This document shows, one piece after another, positions 1 to 11,308 of a stretch of 64,000 nt of DNA. Source of the stretch: Malania oleifera (lineage: Eukaryota; Streptophyta; Magnoliopsida; Santalales; Ximeniaceae); NCBI RefSeq assembly GCF_029873635.1, contig NC_080427.1, forward strand, positions 74,121,348-74,185,347, read 5' to 3'. The notes under the pieces were generated by a model that was not told the origin of the DNA, did not search any database, and worked only from the letters and a program-made list of their open reading frames with translations. How positions within the stretch are numbered: position 1 is the stretch's first letter; each line of letters starts with the position of its first letter. Made by a program: the position numbers and the translations under genes.

Positions 1-280
1 GTAATGTTCAGATGGTACATATTTTTGGGGTACAAAAAAGATGGGTTCAAGCTGTGTGATCCAATAGCAAACAGGGTAATGATCAGTGGAGACACGGTTT
101 TTGATATTAAAGTTGTGGTGTAGCATTCTTAGGTAGATGAAGAGCAACAGATGCTAGAAAGCTGCAGCAACAATAAGCATTTTGTGCAGTTGGAGTTAGA
201 GACTCAAGGCAGAAGTGCAAGGAGTTTTAACTTAAGAGACCTGTAGTATCATAATATAAACTGGAGAAAAAAGAAGATTG
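1..280 (+). pseudogene. Copia pol fragment A1 (integrase/RT linker)
   Basis: Frame 1 from base 1 reads FLGYKKDGFKLCDP, then a VMISGDTVFD-like stretch. This is the conserved segment just after the Ty1/copia integrase core and before reverse transcriptase. A TAG at 121-123 breaks the frame. The downstream DNA (about 150-280) still aligns by eye with 27655-27805 of the second copia copy, for example the GTGCAG-TTGGAGTTAGAGAC block. The 5' part lies outside the window. Bases 281-431 cannot be aligned to copia by eye and are unassigned. The copy is dead. Confidence 0.75.
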
Positions 281-431
281 TGATATAGGTGGATGATGGG
301 GATCAATATACTCTAACCATTTCCTTTGCAGATATGGTGACCTGTGGACGACCTCTCGATGTCCACTATTGTTCATAACTGTTTTGTAGGTACACATGGG
401 ATTATTTGAAGACTTTTGATAGAAGATTTTT

Positions 432-2507
432 TGTTGGAATTGGTGTGATCCCAAGAGGGGGGTGAATTAAGTTTTAAAATATTTTGGCTAAATTAAACAT
501 TTACGCCAATTCACCACATATCGTATCTTATTCATAATATAAATGTGTATGTAAAATAATTAAACTGTGAATGCAGGCATACACGTGTGCAACATATCTC
601 ATTTAATTTAAATAGGCACACATATACTGAATTTAAAGTATTGTAATTTAAATGAGATAAGAAAGGAGAGACACACAATATTTGTTATCGAGGTTCGACC
701 AAACTAGCCTACGTCCTCGCCTTGGGCATACCCCCCCAAGGATTACACTATCCCCGCTCACTAAAATGGGAGGAGCAGAAGCCGTTTACATCCTCTCCTT
801 ATGGGGCGAGGAAAATCTCAGCTCAATTACAAGACTGACCCCAACTTATCTTACTTATGGGGATGAGACTCCCCAGTTAATTTTTAGGCTGAACCCAACC
901 GATACAATAAAAATATTTTTCATGCAAAAATATGCTTCTGAATAGAAGCAGAGATGTACAACTTTAAAGCTCTAAAACATGCACTCTCTTATGATATGAA
1001 ATGTGCTTAGTAGAGTAAGGGTGTGTTTTGCAAAATATTTTTGCAATCCTTGAACATAATATGTATGATGAAGACTTCAAAGATTTAAACGCTAAACCAA
1101 ATATTTCTCCAAAAAGTATTTTCAATAAGACGTAGGAGAACCTAGGGTTATAGTTTCAAAAACTTTACACAAAACATAATATATGCATTTAAAGATCTAT
1201 GTGCAAATCAAAACAAGAAAAAACCCAAATAAAATACTCTCTTGTAAAAATGATTTACAATAATAAATGAAAGAGAGTTTTAGAGAGTAAAAGATTTTCC
1301 CCAAGAAATAGTTTTTGCAATGAAAAATAAGTCGGGGGAAGTTTGATTAACAAGAGATTAAAAATATTTTAGAGAAAATATTTGCTAATCAAAGTTACTA
1401 ATCAAAGCAAATGAGGGGGTATGTATAGTTTTTCAACAAAATATGACCGTTGGGGATATAACGGGAATTTTGGGAATTTTTTAATTATGCTTAATAAAAA
1501 TTAACCCTGTTTAATCCTTAATAACCCGTGATAAAAATAGGCCAACCTAAGAGTTTGGTCAATCAAGCAATAGGTTCGGTTGCCCAAACAGACACATGAG
1601 AAAAAGTAACTTTTCAATGTTCGGGTGCTAGAGGACAGGTTCGGGTCGCTAAATAAGGCGATTTTCCAAAATGTCTGAGGTTCAATCAACTGAACTTAAG
1701 TTCGATCTACTAAACTGCTCAGTTCGATCGCCTGAGGTAAAAATGAACATGAAGTTCGGGAGCCCAGGGAAGGTGGAAAAGTTATGGCCAAGGTTCGGTC
1801 GACTAAGGAAGTTCAACTTATTTTGGTTTGGTTACCCAAACCAAGTCAAACATTTGGCCAGTCAACAGTTCGATCGCCCGAATCCCTTTCAAACTTAACA
1901 TTTTAGGTCCTTTCTGAGTTTAAAGTTATATGCAGGGACCTAGGGTCTTTCTACAACCTAGGATTTTTTTAAAAAGCCCAAAACTCCAGCGTCGGTCGAC
2001 TGAAGGTCAACCGAAGTCAGGTTTGGTTCCCTACGGTTAATCTATGGTCCTTTCTGAGCATTAAGTCATATCATGCAAGATGTATGCAGTTATTATAGAC
2101 CAAAATAATAAAACATAAATGCATATACAATTAAAAACATGTCTTCTTCTTCTCCTTTGCTCTTTGACATCATGGAATGCGCCAAATTTGTGCTTTAAGA
2201 CTTGCCCTGGCTTCCATGTTCTCTTGATCTTATGTGTGACTTGGATAATACCTATTCATGCACTAAAACACACACATAAGAAACACTTGTGTTTGTCAAC
2301 ATCAAAACAGAGATCAGACTTAAAAAGCCAACACTTTTTGTTTGAAGACCTTATTGTTATGTTGATTTTATATTTTGCTTGGATATTTTATTTCAAGACT
2401 ATTAGGTGCATGAAGACTCAAGTGAAGTGTTGAAGCAAGATCCACCTCAAGACCCATGTGGGCCCCACACATAGCTTGTGGGCTTCACACGAATTGTGGG
2501 CCCAACA
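432..2507 (-). mobile_element. SIRE-like LTR S1 (solo or partial)
   Basis: The left edge reads TGTTGGAATTGGTGTGATCC, followed by CCAAGAGGGGGG-TGAATT. Reverse-complemented, this is the poly-C/CTCTTGGG...ACA 3' end also seen in the LTRs ending at 5171, 30426 and, inverted, at 57924. The block at 690-735 (GAGGTTCGACC...CCTACGTCCTCGCC) is the inverted GAGGACGTAGG...GAACC signature shared by these LTRs. The right edge is put at CCCAACA (2507), giving TG...CA ends on the minus strand. No matching TSD flanks the interval (TTTTT versus AGGTT), so I cannot say whether it is a solo LTR or part of a truncated element. Confidence 0.6.
1615..2035 (-). repeat. Short TCGRTCG-core motif array inside LTR S1
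   Basis: About seven imperfect copies of a 10-14 base motif occur here: GTTCGGGTCGCT, GTTCGATCTACT, GTTCGATCGCCTGA, GTTCGGTCGACT, GTTCGATCGCCCGA, TCGGTCGACTGAAGG. Several are near-palindromes centred on GTCGAC or ATCGCC. They sit in the LTR half distal to its 3' end. Analogous arrays with different flanks occur in the other SIRE-like LTRs of this window. Confidence 0.6.
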
Positions 2508-3495
2508 AGGTTATGCTCCTTAGGCCTTTCACAATTTTGGACGTCCCTTTTGACATATGTCTTCATTTAATTTGTAATAATGCAAGACAACTAATTAAGC
2601 TTGCATATTTGTTTAGTAAGTTGGAGAGTAGTTATTGTGTTAGGATTTAGTGAGAGGTTGTCTCCTACGCTTGTGTGGGAAATGTAAGCTTGTTAATGTC
2701 TTATCCCCTCATGCTAGCTTTATATCTCTTTATTGTAAGAACTCTTATGGCAGCTTATGTTTGAATATTGAAAGAATTCCATTGTTGAAGCTTGAAACCT
2801 TTATCCAATATCTTGATTGTGTAGTGAGAGGCCGCAACATTCACTCTAGATATCAAGTGGTGAGATATTGCTCTATCTAGCGATACCATCACCCCTTCCT
2901 CCCTCTCGCACACACGGCCTCCTCTCTAGAACACCCACACAGCCACCCTCCATTATACACCCACATGGCCACCTTCCCGACACATCATAGCTAATTTCAT
3001 ATCGATGTTTCAAAACTTGTTCAAAGGACTTACAATGCGGTCTAAACTCGTGTTGAACAACATCAAGTCATCCAATTAATCTCTTAGTAAATTCGATACT
3101 TGTTTGAACCCTTACTTTATATTGTGTAAGCCTATGTATGAAGCCTAAAATTCCATATTTGATAAGCCATTTGAATCCTTAGATTTCAATATTGATACTT
3201 GCTAGCTAGTATCAATTGTGAGAATATTAGATTGTTAACTTATAACTTGCAATCATGGTTTTGGTATTAACATCTTTTCGCATAAAGCCTGATTCCTTGA
3301 TAAGAAACCCTTGGGACTTATCTTCTAAACAAAATCATACGCTTTTTCAAAAATCCATCAACATGTGAAATGTCACATAATTTATGGTGTTTATGTTAGT
3401 TAATTGAAATCTTAAACCAAAGTGTTTTGAGTGTATGTGCTTGTGTGAGGGTTGAACTATAGGTCTAGGCCAACCATATATGTCCTACATCAGTG
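2508..3495. other. Unassigned AT-rich repeat-like DNA
   Basis: No coding domain is recognisable. The stretch contains a C-rich patch (2886-2965, repeated CACACGGCC/CACATGGCC) and many short ORFs with no family resemblance. It lies between LTR S1 and a copia fragment, so it is probably LTR or element debris, but I could not fix any boundaries. Confidence 0.4.
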
Positions 3496-4310
3496 GATTT
3501 ATACACTCAAGGCAAAGATGACATTATTCATATTGTAAGGAGTTCTAGCTCGGGAGACTAGCATGTTTATAGTGGGCTTAGATGCACTATCAGGCCACCA
3601 CCCAAGTATAAATTTGATGACCCGATGTCTTATGCATTCATCACTACCAGCAAGGTTCCTACTACTTTTCAAGATACGGTGCACATCAAAGGGAAAAATA
3701 GGTGGATAAGTGCTATGGCAGAGGAGATGGAGCTACTATACAAGAATCAGGTGTGTGAGTTGGTGGAGCTTCCAGAGGGGGGACAGAGTGATATGATGCA
3801 AGTGGGTAATTATTCTATTGTTTTATGTGAATGACATGTTAGTTGGTAGGAAGATTTTGGCTGAGGTTAATCAATCAAAAACTCTGTTGAGAATGGAATT
3901 TGATATGAAGGTTTTTGGTGCAGCCAAGAGGATTCTTGGGTTGGAGATTTACAAGTATAGAGCTATAAGGAGATTGAGGATATCTCAGGGTGGCTTTTTG
4001 GATATAGCCTCCGAGAGATTGTGGTTATCTTAGGGTGGTACATCGGTGGAGAATCAATGTAAACTGTCTACCTCTTAGTACCCAAGGATAGAAAGTGATG
4101 TTTGAGTCATGTCAAGGGTTCCCTACACTAGTGCAGTAGGGTGTTTCGGCATACACTAGAGCGATATGTCAGTTGTGAGACTCACATATACAGACTACAC
4201 AAGGGACTAGCTTAGATGATAAGAGGCCTACAACAAGGTATGTTGTGGGAGGGCTTATTTGTTGGGAGTCCAGGGTACACTACTTGAGCATCATACGATT
4301 GAGAAAATCT
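3496..4310 (+). pseudogene. Copia pol fragment A2 (RT to RNase H, deleted)
   Basis: From 3625 the translation reads MSYAFITTSKVPTTFQ, then WISAMAEEMELLYKN and VELPEGG, the N-terminal Ty1/copia RT. After a large internal deletion, 3818 onward reads FYVNDMLVG (the YVDDMLV catalytic box with Asp to Asn), FDMKVFGAAKRILGLEI and further RT. Around 4200-4290 degraded RNase H signals remain (GRAYLLG, equivalent to GGPICW). Several stops are present. It is a sister copy of the copia element at 27.6-51.06 kb. Its first 65 or so bases repeat sequence already present in fragment A1, so A1 and A2 are not simply one copy split by an insertion. Confidence 0.8.
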
Positions 4311-4319
4311 GCTGATTGA

Positions 4320-4380
4320 AATATATATATATATACATACATACATATATATATATATATACATATATACATACATACAT

Positions 4381-4412
<32 letters not shown>

Positions 4413-4413
4413 T
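4320..4413. repeat. (TA)n/(CATA)n microsatellite
   Basis: Alternating TA runs are interspersed with CATACATA and ACACACATA units. All three Tyr/Ile/Val-rich minus-strand ORFs crossing it are products of this simple repeat and are not genes. Confidence 0.95.
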
Positions 4414-5171
4414 GTTTGACTGATATCTTTGTTCGAGCACGTTGATAGAATACCTTGTGACACAAAGATTATACAAGTTTACACTCTTACGTACGCATTA
4501 CACTTATAGTAAATATATTTGAGAGTTGATATATTAAACCACATTAAGCTTACATATTAAATCATCTTGTGGTGTATGTGATTGAGCATATCTGGGTACA
4601 TATCTGCTTTACTTGAAAGCATAATCATTGTACTAGTTCATTGATTGTAAAAATACTGTTGTATTTCTAGGCACGGGCCTGAAGAGGGAGACTATCCCTT
4701 TGAAATAGTCCCAGATTGGCTTAGACTCGGTTAGGAAAGCTAGGTACACCATCTTGTTAAGGTGCAGGTTGAGGTCAGCCCCGCTAATTGACCTGGTTGT
4801 AAAGGTTGAGATCAGCCCTAGGCTAATTGACCTGGCTGTAATCGGTACTGCTCCACCCTTAAGTGAGCCGTTAGTGGAATCCTCTGACTTACGAGCTAGA
4901 GGCGGGGACGTAGGCACAGTTGGTCGAACCCTAATAACATATTATGTGTTTATTTATATTTCCGCACTTTATATTTACCGCACGTATATGTTTTCGTGTG
5001 AATGATGCGCATAATTTGAATTTCCATATATTATATTTATCTGGGCATTAAAGATTGCTTAGAAAGACCCTAGGTTGTAATATCCTGCTAACATCTAGTC
5101 TTACCTAGGAGAAAAGTTTGGAAATTCCAATTCACCCCCCCCCCCTTCTTGGGAATGCACCAATTCTAACA
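4414..5171 (+). mobile_element. SIRE-like LTR S2, 3' part
   Basis: The end at 5150-5171 reads CTTGGGAATGCACC-AATTCTAACA, preceded by AATTCA and an 11-C tract. The signature GGCGGGGACGTAGGCACAG-TTGGTCGAACC lies at 4901-4930. Both match the 3' portion of the longer SIRE-like LTRs here. At about 760 bp it is less than half their 1.7-2.1 kb, so the 5' part is probably missing; its start next to the microsatellite is arbitrary. The following bases (GGTGAACAATGG) do not resemble a PBS, so no internal region is attached. Confidence 0.6.
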
Positions 5172-6638
5172 GGTGAACAATGGTAAAATTAATAATGAAA
5201 AGAGCCTCAAGAAGCTTTTCCCAAAAATCCCACAAATACCATACCATGTATCTTCTAGAGCAAACCCAATCGACCACTACCTAAGAATCACATTCAATCT
5301 TCTAGGATATTGCACTTTTACACTGGATATAAGGTGTGAAAGGCACAAAGAAGTGAAATGTTGAACACGAAAGCAAATTAAGTGATATGAGTTTCCAAGG
5401 AAATGGCATAAAATAGCATGATATATATAGTAAAAATAGGATAGTGGAGAAAAGGAGAGGGGGGGGGGGGGGACCTAAACATTACATCATCAACCAAAGT
5501 GAGTTGGAAAGAATCAACTCTTCTGAGTTCTGAATGTGACACACTTTGCCGCTAATCAATAGTTCGGTCTATTTTTCAACTTAACCACTGCCAAGAATAT
5601 TAAAACAAGGTTGCATTTTCAAAACATCGTCTGATTTGGCTTACAGCCCATATATATACTCCTCTCCACAACCTCTTTCCATAAAATAAGCAAATTTAAT
5701 CACGTACCAACCTCTCTTTAACCTAGCATGAAATGTGCATTGTATTGAAACCATTTGATTCACCTAAGCACCAAGGCAATCAAGTGCACAATTATTGTAG
5801 TGACAACTCGTATTGTCATCCAAAGCAATGGGTAGCAATCAAACAGAACATTACCAAGTTATCGACATTTACAAGATCCTGTGTATGATGAGGCCAAGGG
5901 GAATTATGGAGAAGTGGCCAAGAGTTTCACAAGGGCCAAGTTTTAGTCTATTACTGTGTATGAAATCCTGTGTATGATGAAGCCAAGGGGGATTATGGAG
6001 AAGTGGCCAAAAGGGTCTCATAAGGGCCAAGTTTTAGTCTTTTAGGCTGTGTATGATTCATAAGATCCTTCAAGATTTAAGAAATATGATGCCCATCGTA
6101 TCTCAATCCATGCTTATTTTGGGACCAAAAAGTAAATGTCCGTAATATTACTTTCCTCAAAAATCTTATAACGCCAACCAAAGAATGATATTCCTATGAG
6201 ATAGACACGTTCTCGCAAATAGGATTCCTAAAATATGTCATTCCTATACTGGCATCTTAGAATTCTTCGAGAAAATTGACACCTTAGCATTGAGCCCCAC
6301 AAGCAGTGTGACATGTAAGGAAATTTGGTAATGTAATTGACAAGACCCAACCATAATCAAGCTGGTAGCTGGAATTAGCAACAATGGAGATAAAGTTAGC
6401 TTGCTCATGAGCAATGTTTTGCACAACTAATTAGGTCACTAGGCTATGAGAAATCAATATTATAAAGAATATATTGAAGGAGTAATGGGACGATTTGCAA
6501 CCACTAAAGAAGACTATGCCAATTAAAAAAAAAAAAAGAAGCGTAATGAGAACAAGCAGTTAGGTTACTATACTAACAAAGGTTCATATAATCATAAAAA
6601 AAAATTCAAAAGATAAAAGGAATGATAATAACACCTTC
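5172..6638. other. Unassigned intergenic DNA
   Basis: I recognise no gene in this stretch. It contains a poly-G run (about 5459-5473), an 89-bp tandem duplication (listed separately), a short A-run near 6522-6537 and generic AT-rich sequence. It ends at the CCTTG target-site copy (6639-6643) of the copia element that follows. Confidence 0.5.
5876..6053. repeat. 89-bp tandem duplication
   Basis: ATCCTGTGTATGATGA starts at 5876 and again at 5965. The units then share GCCAAGGGG-ATTATGGAGAAG and AAGGGCCAAGTTTTAGTCT with a few mismatches and small indels. No ORF spans it. Confidence 0.85.
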
Positions 6639-6643
6639 CCTTG

Positions 6644-6807
6644 TGTTAAATTTGGAGAAAGACATTTTTCTATATATTATTCAACATTACAAGGGTGTAT
6701 ATATATACATGAGTCAAGGAACAAGATCCCAAATTACTCCTAAATATTTGCTCTATAATAAGTATACAATAATTGAAAAAATGGAAAGTGTAGATATTTC
6801 TCTAATA
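6644..6807 (-). repeat. 3' LTR of the copia element
   Basis: It runs from TGTTAAATTTGG to CTCTAATA on the plus strand and is repeated at 11143-11303. On the element strand it starts TATTAGAG, where TG would be expected, so the terminal dinucleotide has mutated in both copies or the true edge is a base or two off. Confidence 0.9.
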
Positions 6808-6818
6808 CTCCCCTCAAG
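6808..6818 (-). other. Polypurine tract of the copia element
   Basis: The minus strand reads CTTGAGGGGAG immediately upstream of the 3' LTR. This is the usual copia plus-strand priming site. Confidence 0.85.
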
Positions 6819-6829
6819 TTGGAGTATGG

Positions 6830-8330
6830 AGATCCGTAATGCCCAATTTGCGTGATAAGTCTTGGAAATGTTTGTAATCCAAAGCTTTGGTGAAGATATC
6901 GACAAGCTGACTGTGGGTAGGAATATGCTTAGTGAAGAAGAGGCCAGCTCGTAACTTTTCATGAACAATATGACAACTGATTTCTATATGTTTTGTACGT
7001 TCATGGAAAACAAGATTCTAAGCAATATGAAGAGCCGCTTGGTTGTCACAATATAAGAGCATAGGCTGGGAACGCGATACACCAAAATCATTTAAAAGAA
7101 TTTTGAGCCATCTAAGTTCACATGTAGTTGAAGCAAGTGCGTACTCAGCTTTGGCGTAAGAGCGAGAGACTGTAGTTTGTTTCTTAGTGCGCCAGGAAAT
7201 TAGACTAGTGCCCAACTAAATGAGAAAACTAGTGGTGGAGCGGCGAGTAAGGGGACAACTAGCCCAATCCGAATCAGAATAGGTTGAGACTTGAAGAGTG
7301 TTGGCAGTAGGAAAAAATAAGCCTTGGCCTGGAGATGCCTTAATGTATCGAAGAACACGTACAACAACATCATAATGTGGTTGTCTAGGTTGGTGCATAA
7401 ATTGATTGAGAATGTTGACTAGAAATACAATGTTGGAACAAGTGATTGTGAGATATATCAAAAATCCAACGAGTCGCCAAAACGAGCTTGGATTGGAGAG
7501 AAGATCACCATCAGTATTATTGAACTTGAAGTTTTGTTCCGTGAGAAAGTTGGCCGGACGAGCACCAAGATGACCACTATCAGTGAGGATGTCAAGAGCA
7601 TATTTTCGTTGATTAAGAAATATGCTAGTGGGATAGCGAGCAACTTCGAGGCCAAGGAAATATTTTAGTTTGCCAAGATCCTTGAGTTTGAATTTTTGAG
7701 CAAGCATGGCTTCGAAACTGCTAATATTGGAGAGATCATTGCCTGTCATGAGAATGTCATCAACATAAACAAGAATAAGAGTAAAAGACTAACCCTGAGA
7801 GCGGGTGAAGAGAGAGTGATCGGCCTGAGATTGGGTGAAACCCTCAGTAAGTAAAATAGAAAATAATTTAGAGAAACAATTGCGAAAGGCTTGCTTAAGG
7901 CCATAAAGTGATTTCTGAAGATGACAAACACGAGTCTTCCCATGTTTGCAATAACCCGATGGAGGGGTCATATAAACCTCCTCATCGAGGTCACCATGGA
8001 AAAAAGCGTTGTTGAAGTCCAACTAAAGAAGATGCCAATTTTGAGATGCAGCCACTGCAAGAACACACCTAATAGTAACTAGTTTAGAAATAGGAGCAAA
8101 AGTATCATGATAATCCAAACCTTCTACCTAAGTGTAGCCTTTGGCCACCAAGAGAGTTTTGTGTCGCTTTATGGATCCATCGGCCCAAATTTTTGTTTTG
8201 AACACCTATGTACAGCCAATTGGTTTTTTTTTTTTAGGTGGAAGGTGTTAAAGAACCCATGCATGATTGGCTTCTAAGGCTTGGATTTCAGAAGCCATGG
8301 CATGACGCCAATGTGGTTGTAGCACAGCTT
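6830..8330 (-). pseudogene. Copia reverse transcriptase and RNase H (decayed)
   Basis: Read leftwards: a KPIGCT*VFK-like entry (about 8220), FAPISKLVTIRCVLAVAA, LDFNNAFFHGDLDEEVYM, LQKSLYGLKQAFRN (about 7990-7880), then LVYVDDILMTGNDL with the catalytic YVDD intact (about 7760). LKDLGKLKYFLGLEVAR follows. RNase H shows TYSDSDWASCPLTRRSTT (about 7280-7230), SYAKAEYALAS and LLYCDNQAALHIA, then NLVFHERTKHIEI up to the PPT. In-frame stops interrupt it, for example near 7788, 7213-7215 and 7018. It would have copied element RNA into DNA; it is now inactive. Confidence 0.9.
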
Positions 8331-8378
8331 GAGAATATAAGGTGGGTTCGAGATGTTGGGACATAACAAAAAGAAAAG

Positions 8379-9663
8379 TCAAATGTTGATTATAAAAATG
8401 ATGATAAGATAAAAAAGAGGATATACAATGAACCGTACCTGAGGAAGATCTTGAAACTTATGAAGCTGAGGAGGACTTTGGTAAAAGAGGGCAGATATAA
8501 TCATCAAAGTAAGACCGATGTGTGACAGAGCGTTTGGGCCATAAAGAGATGGGTGGAGGGGGTGGTGGGGAAGGGGGTGAGGGTAAGGGTGTTGATGAGG
8601 ATACCAAGGGAGAAGGAGGGAGAGATGAGGGGCTAGGGGTAGGTGTGGTTGGTTGGGTAGGTAAAGTGTAGGAAGAGTGTATATCAGGAATAGGAAGGGG
8701 AAGGACTGGAGAAGATGTAAGAGTTGGAGGTATGAGATGATAGGGAAAAATATTTTCTTCAAAGGTGACATCCCGGGAGATGAAATTTTTTTTGTTTTCA
8801 AGATCGTATACATGATAAGCCTTATGATGAGTCGGATAACCAAAGAAAACACATCGAAGAGCACGAGGAGAGAATTTATTGTGATGTTGGCGAGTGATTT
8901 GGGCATAGCACAAGCACCCAAACACTCGTAAGTGTGTATGCGATGGTGGTTTCTGAAATAGAAGTTCATAAGGGGACTTATGATTGAGGTTGGGTGAAGG
9001 AGTATGGTTAATTAAATAAGTTGCTGTGAGAATGTCACCCCAAAAAGAGATGAGAAGATTAGCTTGAAAATGTAAACACTATGCCACATTAAGAAGATGG
9101 TAATGTTTACGCTCAGGAACACCATTCTATTGATGTGTATCCACATATGTGCGTTCATGAAAAATGTCTTGATCATGGAAAAAAGTTTGAAGGGGAGTGG
9201 ATAGAAATTCTCTACCATTATCAGTGCGCACATGCTTAACAGTGCAATTGAATTGATTTTTAATCATGACACAAAAATTTTTAAGGCAAGTGAAAGCATC
9301 AGATTTCATGTGCGTAAGATAGACCCATGTAGCACGCGAGTAATCATCCAGGATTGTTAAAAAATATTGTGCACCAAAAAGTGAAGTTGTAGGATAACCA
9401 CTGCATATATCACAATAAATCCGATTAAAACAAAATGTGCTTTTATTTGTATTCAAAGAAAAAGGTAAACGAGTGTGCTTTGCTCGAGCACAAACATCAC
9501 AAGGCAAATGAGAACAAGAAATATTTAAAGTTTTCAGAATACATGAAATAGAAGGGTGACCAAGACGTTGATGCCAAAGAGTAGTGCCAGAAACACGCTG
9601 AGAGTGGAAAACTAAGGCGGAGGGAGGTTTATAGTGGTAAAGTCCATCCCGTACTTCACTCAT
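8379..9663 (-). pseudogene. Copia integrase (decayed)
   Basis: The GAG-pre-integrase part shows LWHQRLGHPSISCIL and DVCARAKHTRLPF (an HHCC-like zinc domain, about 9590-9470). The core has LTILDDYSRATWVYL (first catalytic Asp) and HVRTDNGREFLS (second Asp, about 9210), then PE.K after a stop near 9130 and the copia C-terminal block [15 protein letters not shown]...[15 protein letters not shown] (about 8940-8810). A Pro/Ser/Leu-rich linker to RT follows. A stop and a frame change separate core from C-terminus. Confidence 0.9.
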
Positions 9664-9690
9664 TCTAATCAGCCTCCTCGTTGATAGTTT

Positions 9691-10137
9691 CTAAAAAACA
9701 CAAAATGTAGGAAAAAACATAGCAACACAATTGAGATTAATAGTAAGTTTGCTAATGGACAATAAATTAAATATAAATGAAGGCACATAAAGAACATTAG
9801 AAATAGAGAAATTAAGAGAAAAACGCATAGTGCTTATATGAGTTATAGGAACAATGTCACCATTTGGAAGCTTAATGGGACATAACTGATTAAGAAGTTG
9901 AATATTATCAATAGAAGACAAATTGGAAGTCATGTGATCGGAGGCACCTGAATCAACAATCCATTCAGAATTAGAAAAGGAAGCAGAATGACAAGAAGCA
10001 AGGTTACCAGCAAAATTGGCAAAGTTGGTGTTCGAGGGCGATAAAAGATCCAAGAGTTGACGACATTGTTCGCTGGTGAGATCAGGGACAGCAATCTCAG
10101 AAGAAGTTGAAGAACCTGTGACAGTATTTGCAACCAT
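9691..10137 (-). pseudogene. Copia aspartic protease
   Basis: The 148-codon ORF carries the active-site box WIVDSGASDHMTS about 60 residues in, then LPNGDIVPI and NVLYVPSFIFNLLSISKL, the diagnostic copia protease to integrase stretch. Normally it is part of a single gag-pol polyprotein. Here the upstream gag with its zinc knuckle is missing, so the ATG at 10137 is only the first Met after a stop. Confidence 0.9.
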
Positions 10138-11130
10138 TGAAGAACTAGATGTGATGTTGGAAATAATGTCAGATCAATTCAGATGAATCAAATCGCCGAA
10201 TCCGGTTAGATCTAATCTCTGCGACAGCCAAAAAAAATATAAACCTTTGATTTGATAATCTCGCCATAAGAACTAAAAGGAAATTTAAAAATTGCTTAAT
10301 CTGAGAATGCCAAAGACAAGATTCGACGCCGGAGAATGAAGACGACTAAGATCTGAGGTTCGAGACCTGCTGGAGAAGACAAAGATGACGAACATGAGAT
10401 GACACCGGAGATTGAACGGTGCACTGAGATGAGGCCGGAGAAGGTAGGTCTAGCCGGAGACTACCCAGAAGTTTCTAGAGACTAAGATGAATTGAAACGC
10501 CTAGAAGAGATGATCGGAGCGACGACATCGGCGATTACTGCGCGAGAGAGCCGAGAGAGAACTGTGGAAAAATGCCAGAAAATAGAGATGCAGTCGAGAG
10601 AGGACCACGTGCATGTGAGTCTGAAACATGCCGGAGACAACGCCGGAGATAGATTAAAACTTAGGTGAAGGTGGATCACTGGAAACAATGATAACTAAGA
10701 GGGAGAACTGAGAGAGCCGCGACATTGGAGGGAAACTGAGCACGAACAATAATCAGCCAAAAATGATAATCAGACAGAGAGAGAATTCGCCGCCAAAAAT
10801 CAAGAAATACTAAGGAATAACTATGATGCGGGGACAAGAAAAACATAGAAACAAGATTTAGAAAACAGAGGAAGAGTGAGAGAAGGGTGAGAGAAAGAGA
10901 ATGGCGACGACATTGAGGAGAACGATGTTGAAGATGTTGTCGGAGTTGGGTGACGAGAACCAACGGCGATGGAGTTCGAGGGTGGTGACGCCCATCGGGA
11001 AATAGAGAGATCAGTGATGGGAATAGAGGCCAACGGAGGAATATGGTTTAGGGTCACTGATGATGAAGACGACCGTGGGCAGGAGAAGCAGGGTTACAGG
11101 AGATTAGGGTTGCGGCAGCGGCGTCGTTGG
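10138..11130 (-). other. Leader region of the copia element without recognisable gag
   Basis: Nearly 1 kb between PBS and protease. In all minus frames it is stop-rich or low complexity (Ser/Pro/Leu) and shows neither copia gag blocks nor a CCHC knuckle. Purine-rich, CpG-containing repeats of GCCGGAGA occur from about 10330 to 10650. Either gag was deleted or replaced, or this is a non-autonomous derivative. Confidence 0.6.
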
Positions 11131-11142
11131 GCTCTGATACCA
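11131..11142 (-). other. Primer binding site of the copia element
   Basis: The minus strand reads TGGTATCAGAGC directly next to the 5' LTR. It is complementary to the 3' end of plant initiator tRNA-Met, the common plant LTR-retrotransposon primer. Confidence 0.9.
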
Positions 11143-11303
11143 TGTTACATTTGGGAAAAGACATTTTTCTATATATTATTCAACATTACAAGGGTGTATA
11201 TATATATATATATGAGTCAAGGAATAAGATCTCAAATTACTTCTAAATATCTGCTCTATAATAAGTATACAATAATTGAAAAATGAAAAGTATTTCTCTA
11301 ATA
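11143..11303 (-). repeat. 5' LTR of the copia element
   Basis: It matches 6644-6807 base for base apart from about ten differences, including a longer TATATA run and a small deletion near AAATGAAAAG. It is followed by the TSD copy CCTTG (11304-11308). Confidence 0.92.
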
Positions 11304-11308
11304 CCTTG

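Larger units (their letters stand above)
6644..11303 (-). mobile_element. Ty1/copia retrotransposon, full length but decayed
   Basis: Two 161-164 bp LTRs (6644-6807 and 11143-11303) flank a minus-strand copia pol. A perfect 5-bp TSD, CCTTG, occurs at 6639-6643 and 11304-11308. The PBS (11131-11142) abuts the 5' LTR and the PPT (6808-6818) abuts the 3' LTR. The LTRs differ at roughly ten positions plus small indels, so this is not a recent insertion. Protease, integrase, RT and RNase H are in normal copia order, with frameshifts and stops. No gag is recognisable between the PBS and protease. The very short LTRs fit small-LTR copia lineages such as Ale/Ivana; I could not settle the lineage. Confidence 0.92.

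Noticed and set aside
4212..4476. Three Tyr/Ile-rich minus-strand ORFs
   Set aside because: Products of the TA/CATA microsatellite in three frames.
432..5171. One element bounded by LTR S1 and LTR S2
   Set aside because: The two LTR pieces are in opposite orientation and enclose copia pol of another family, so they cannot be the pair of a single element.
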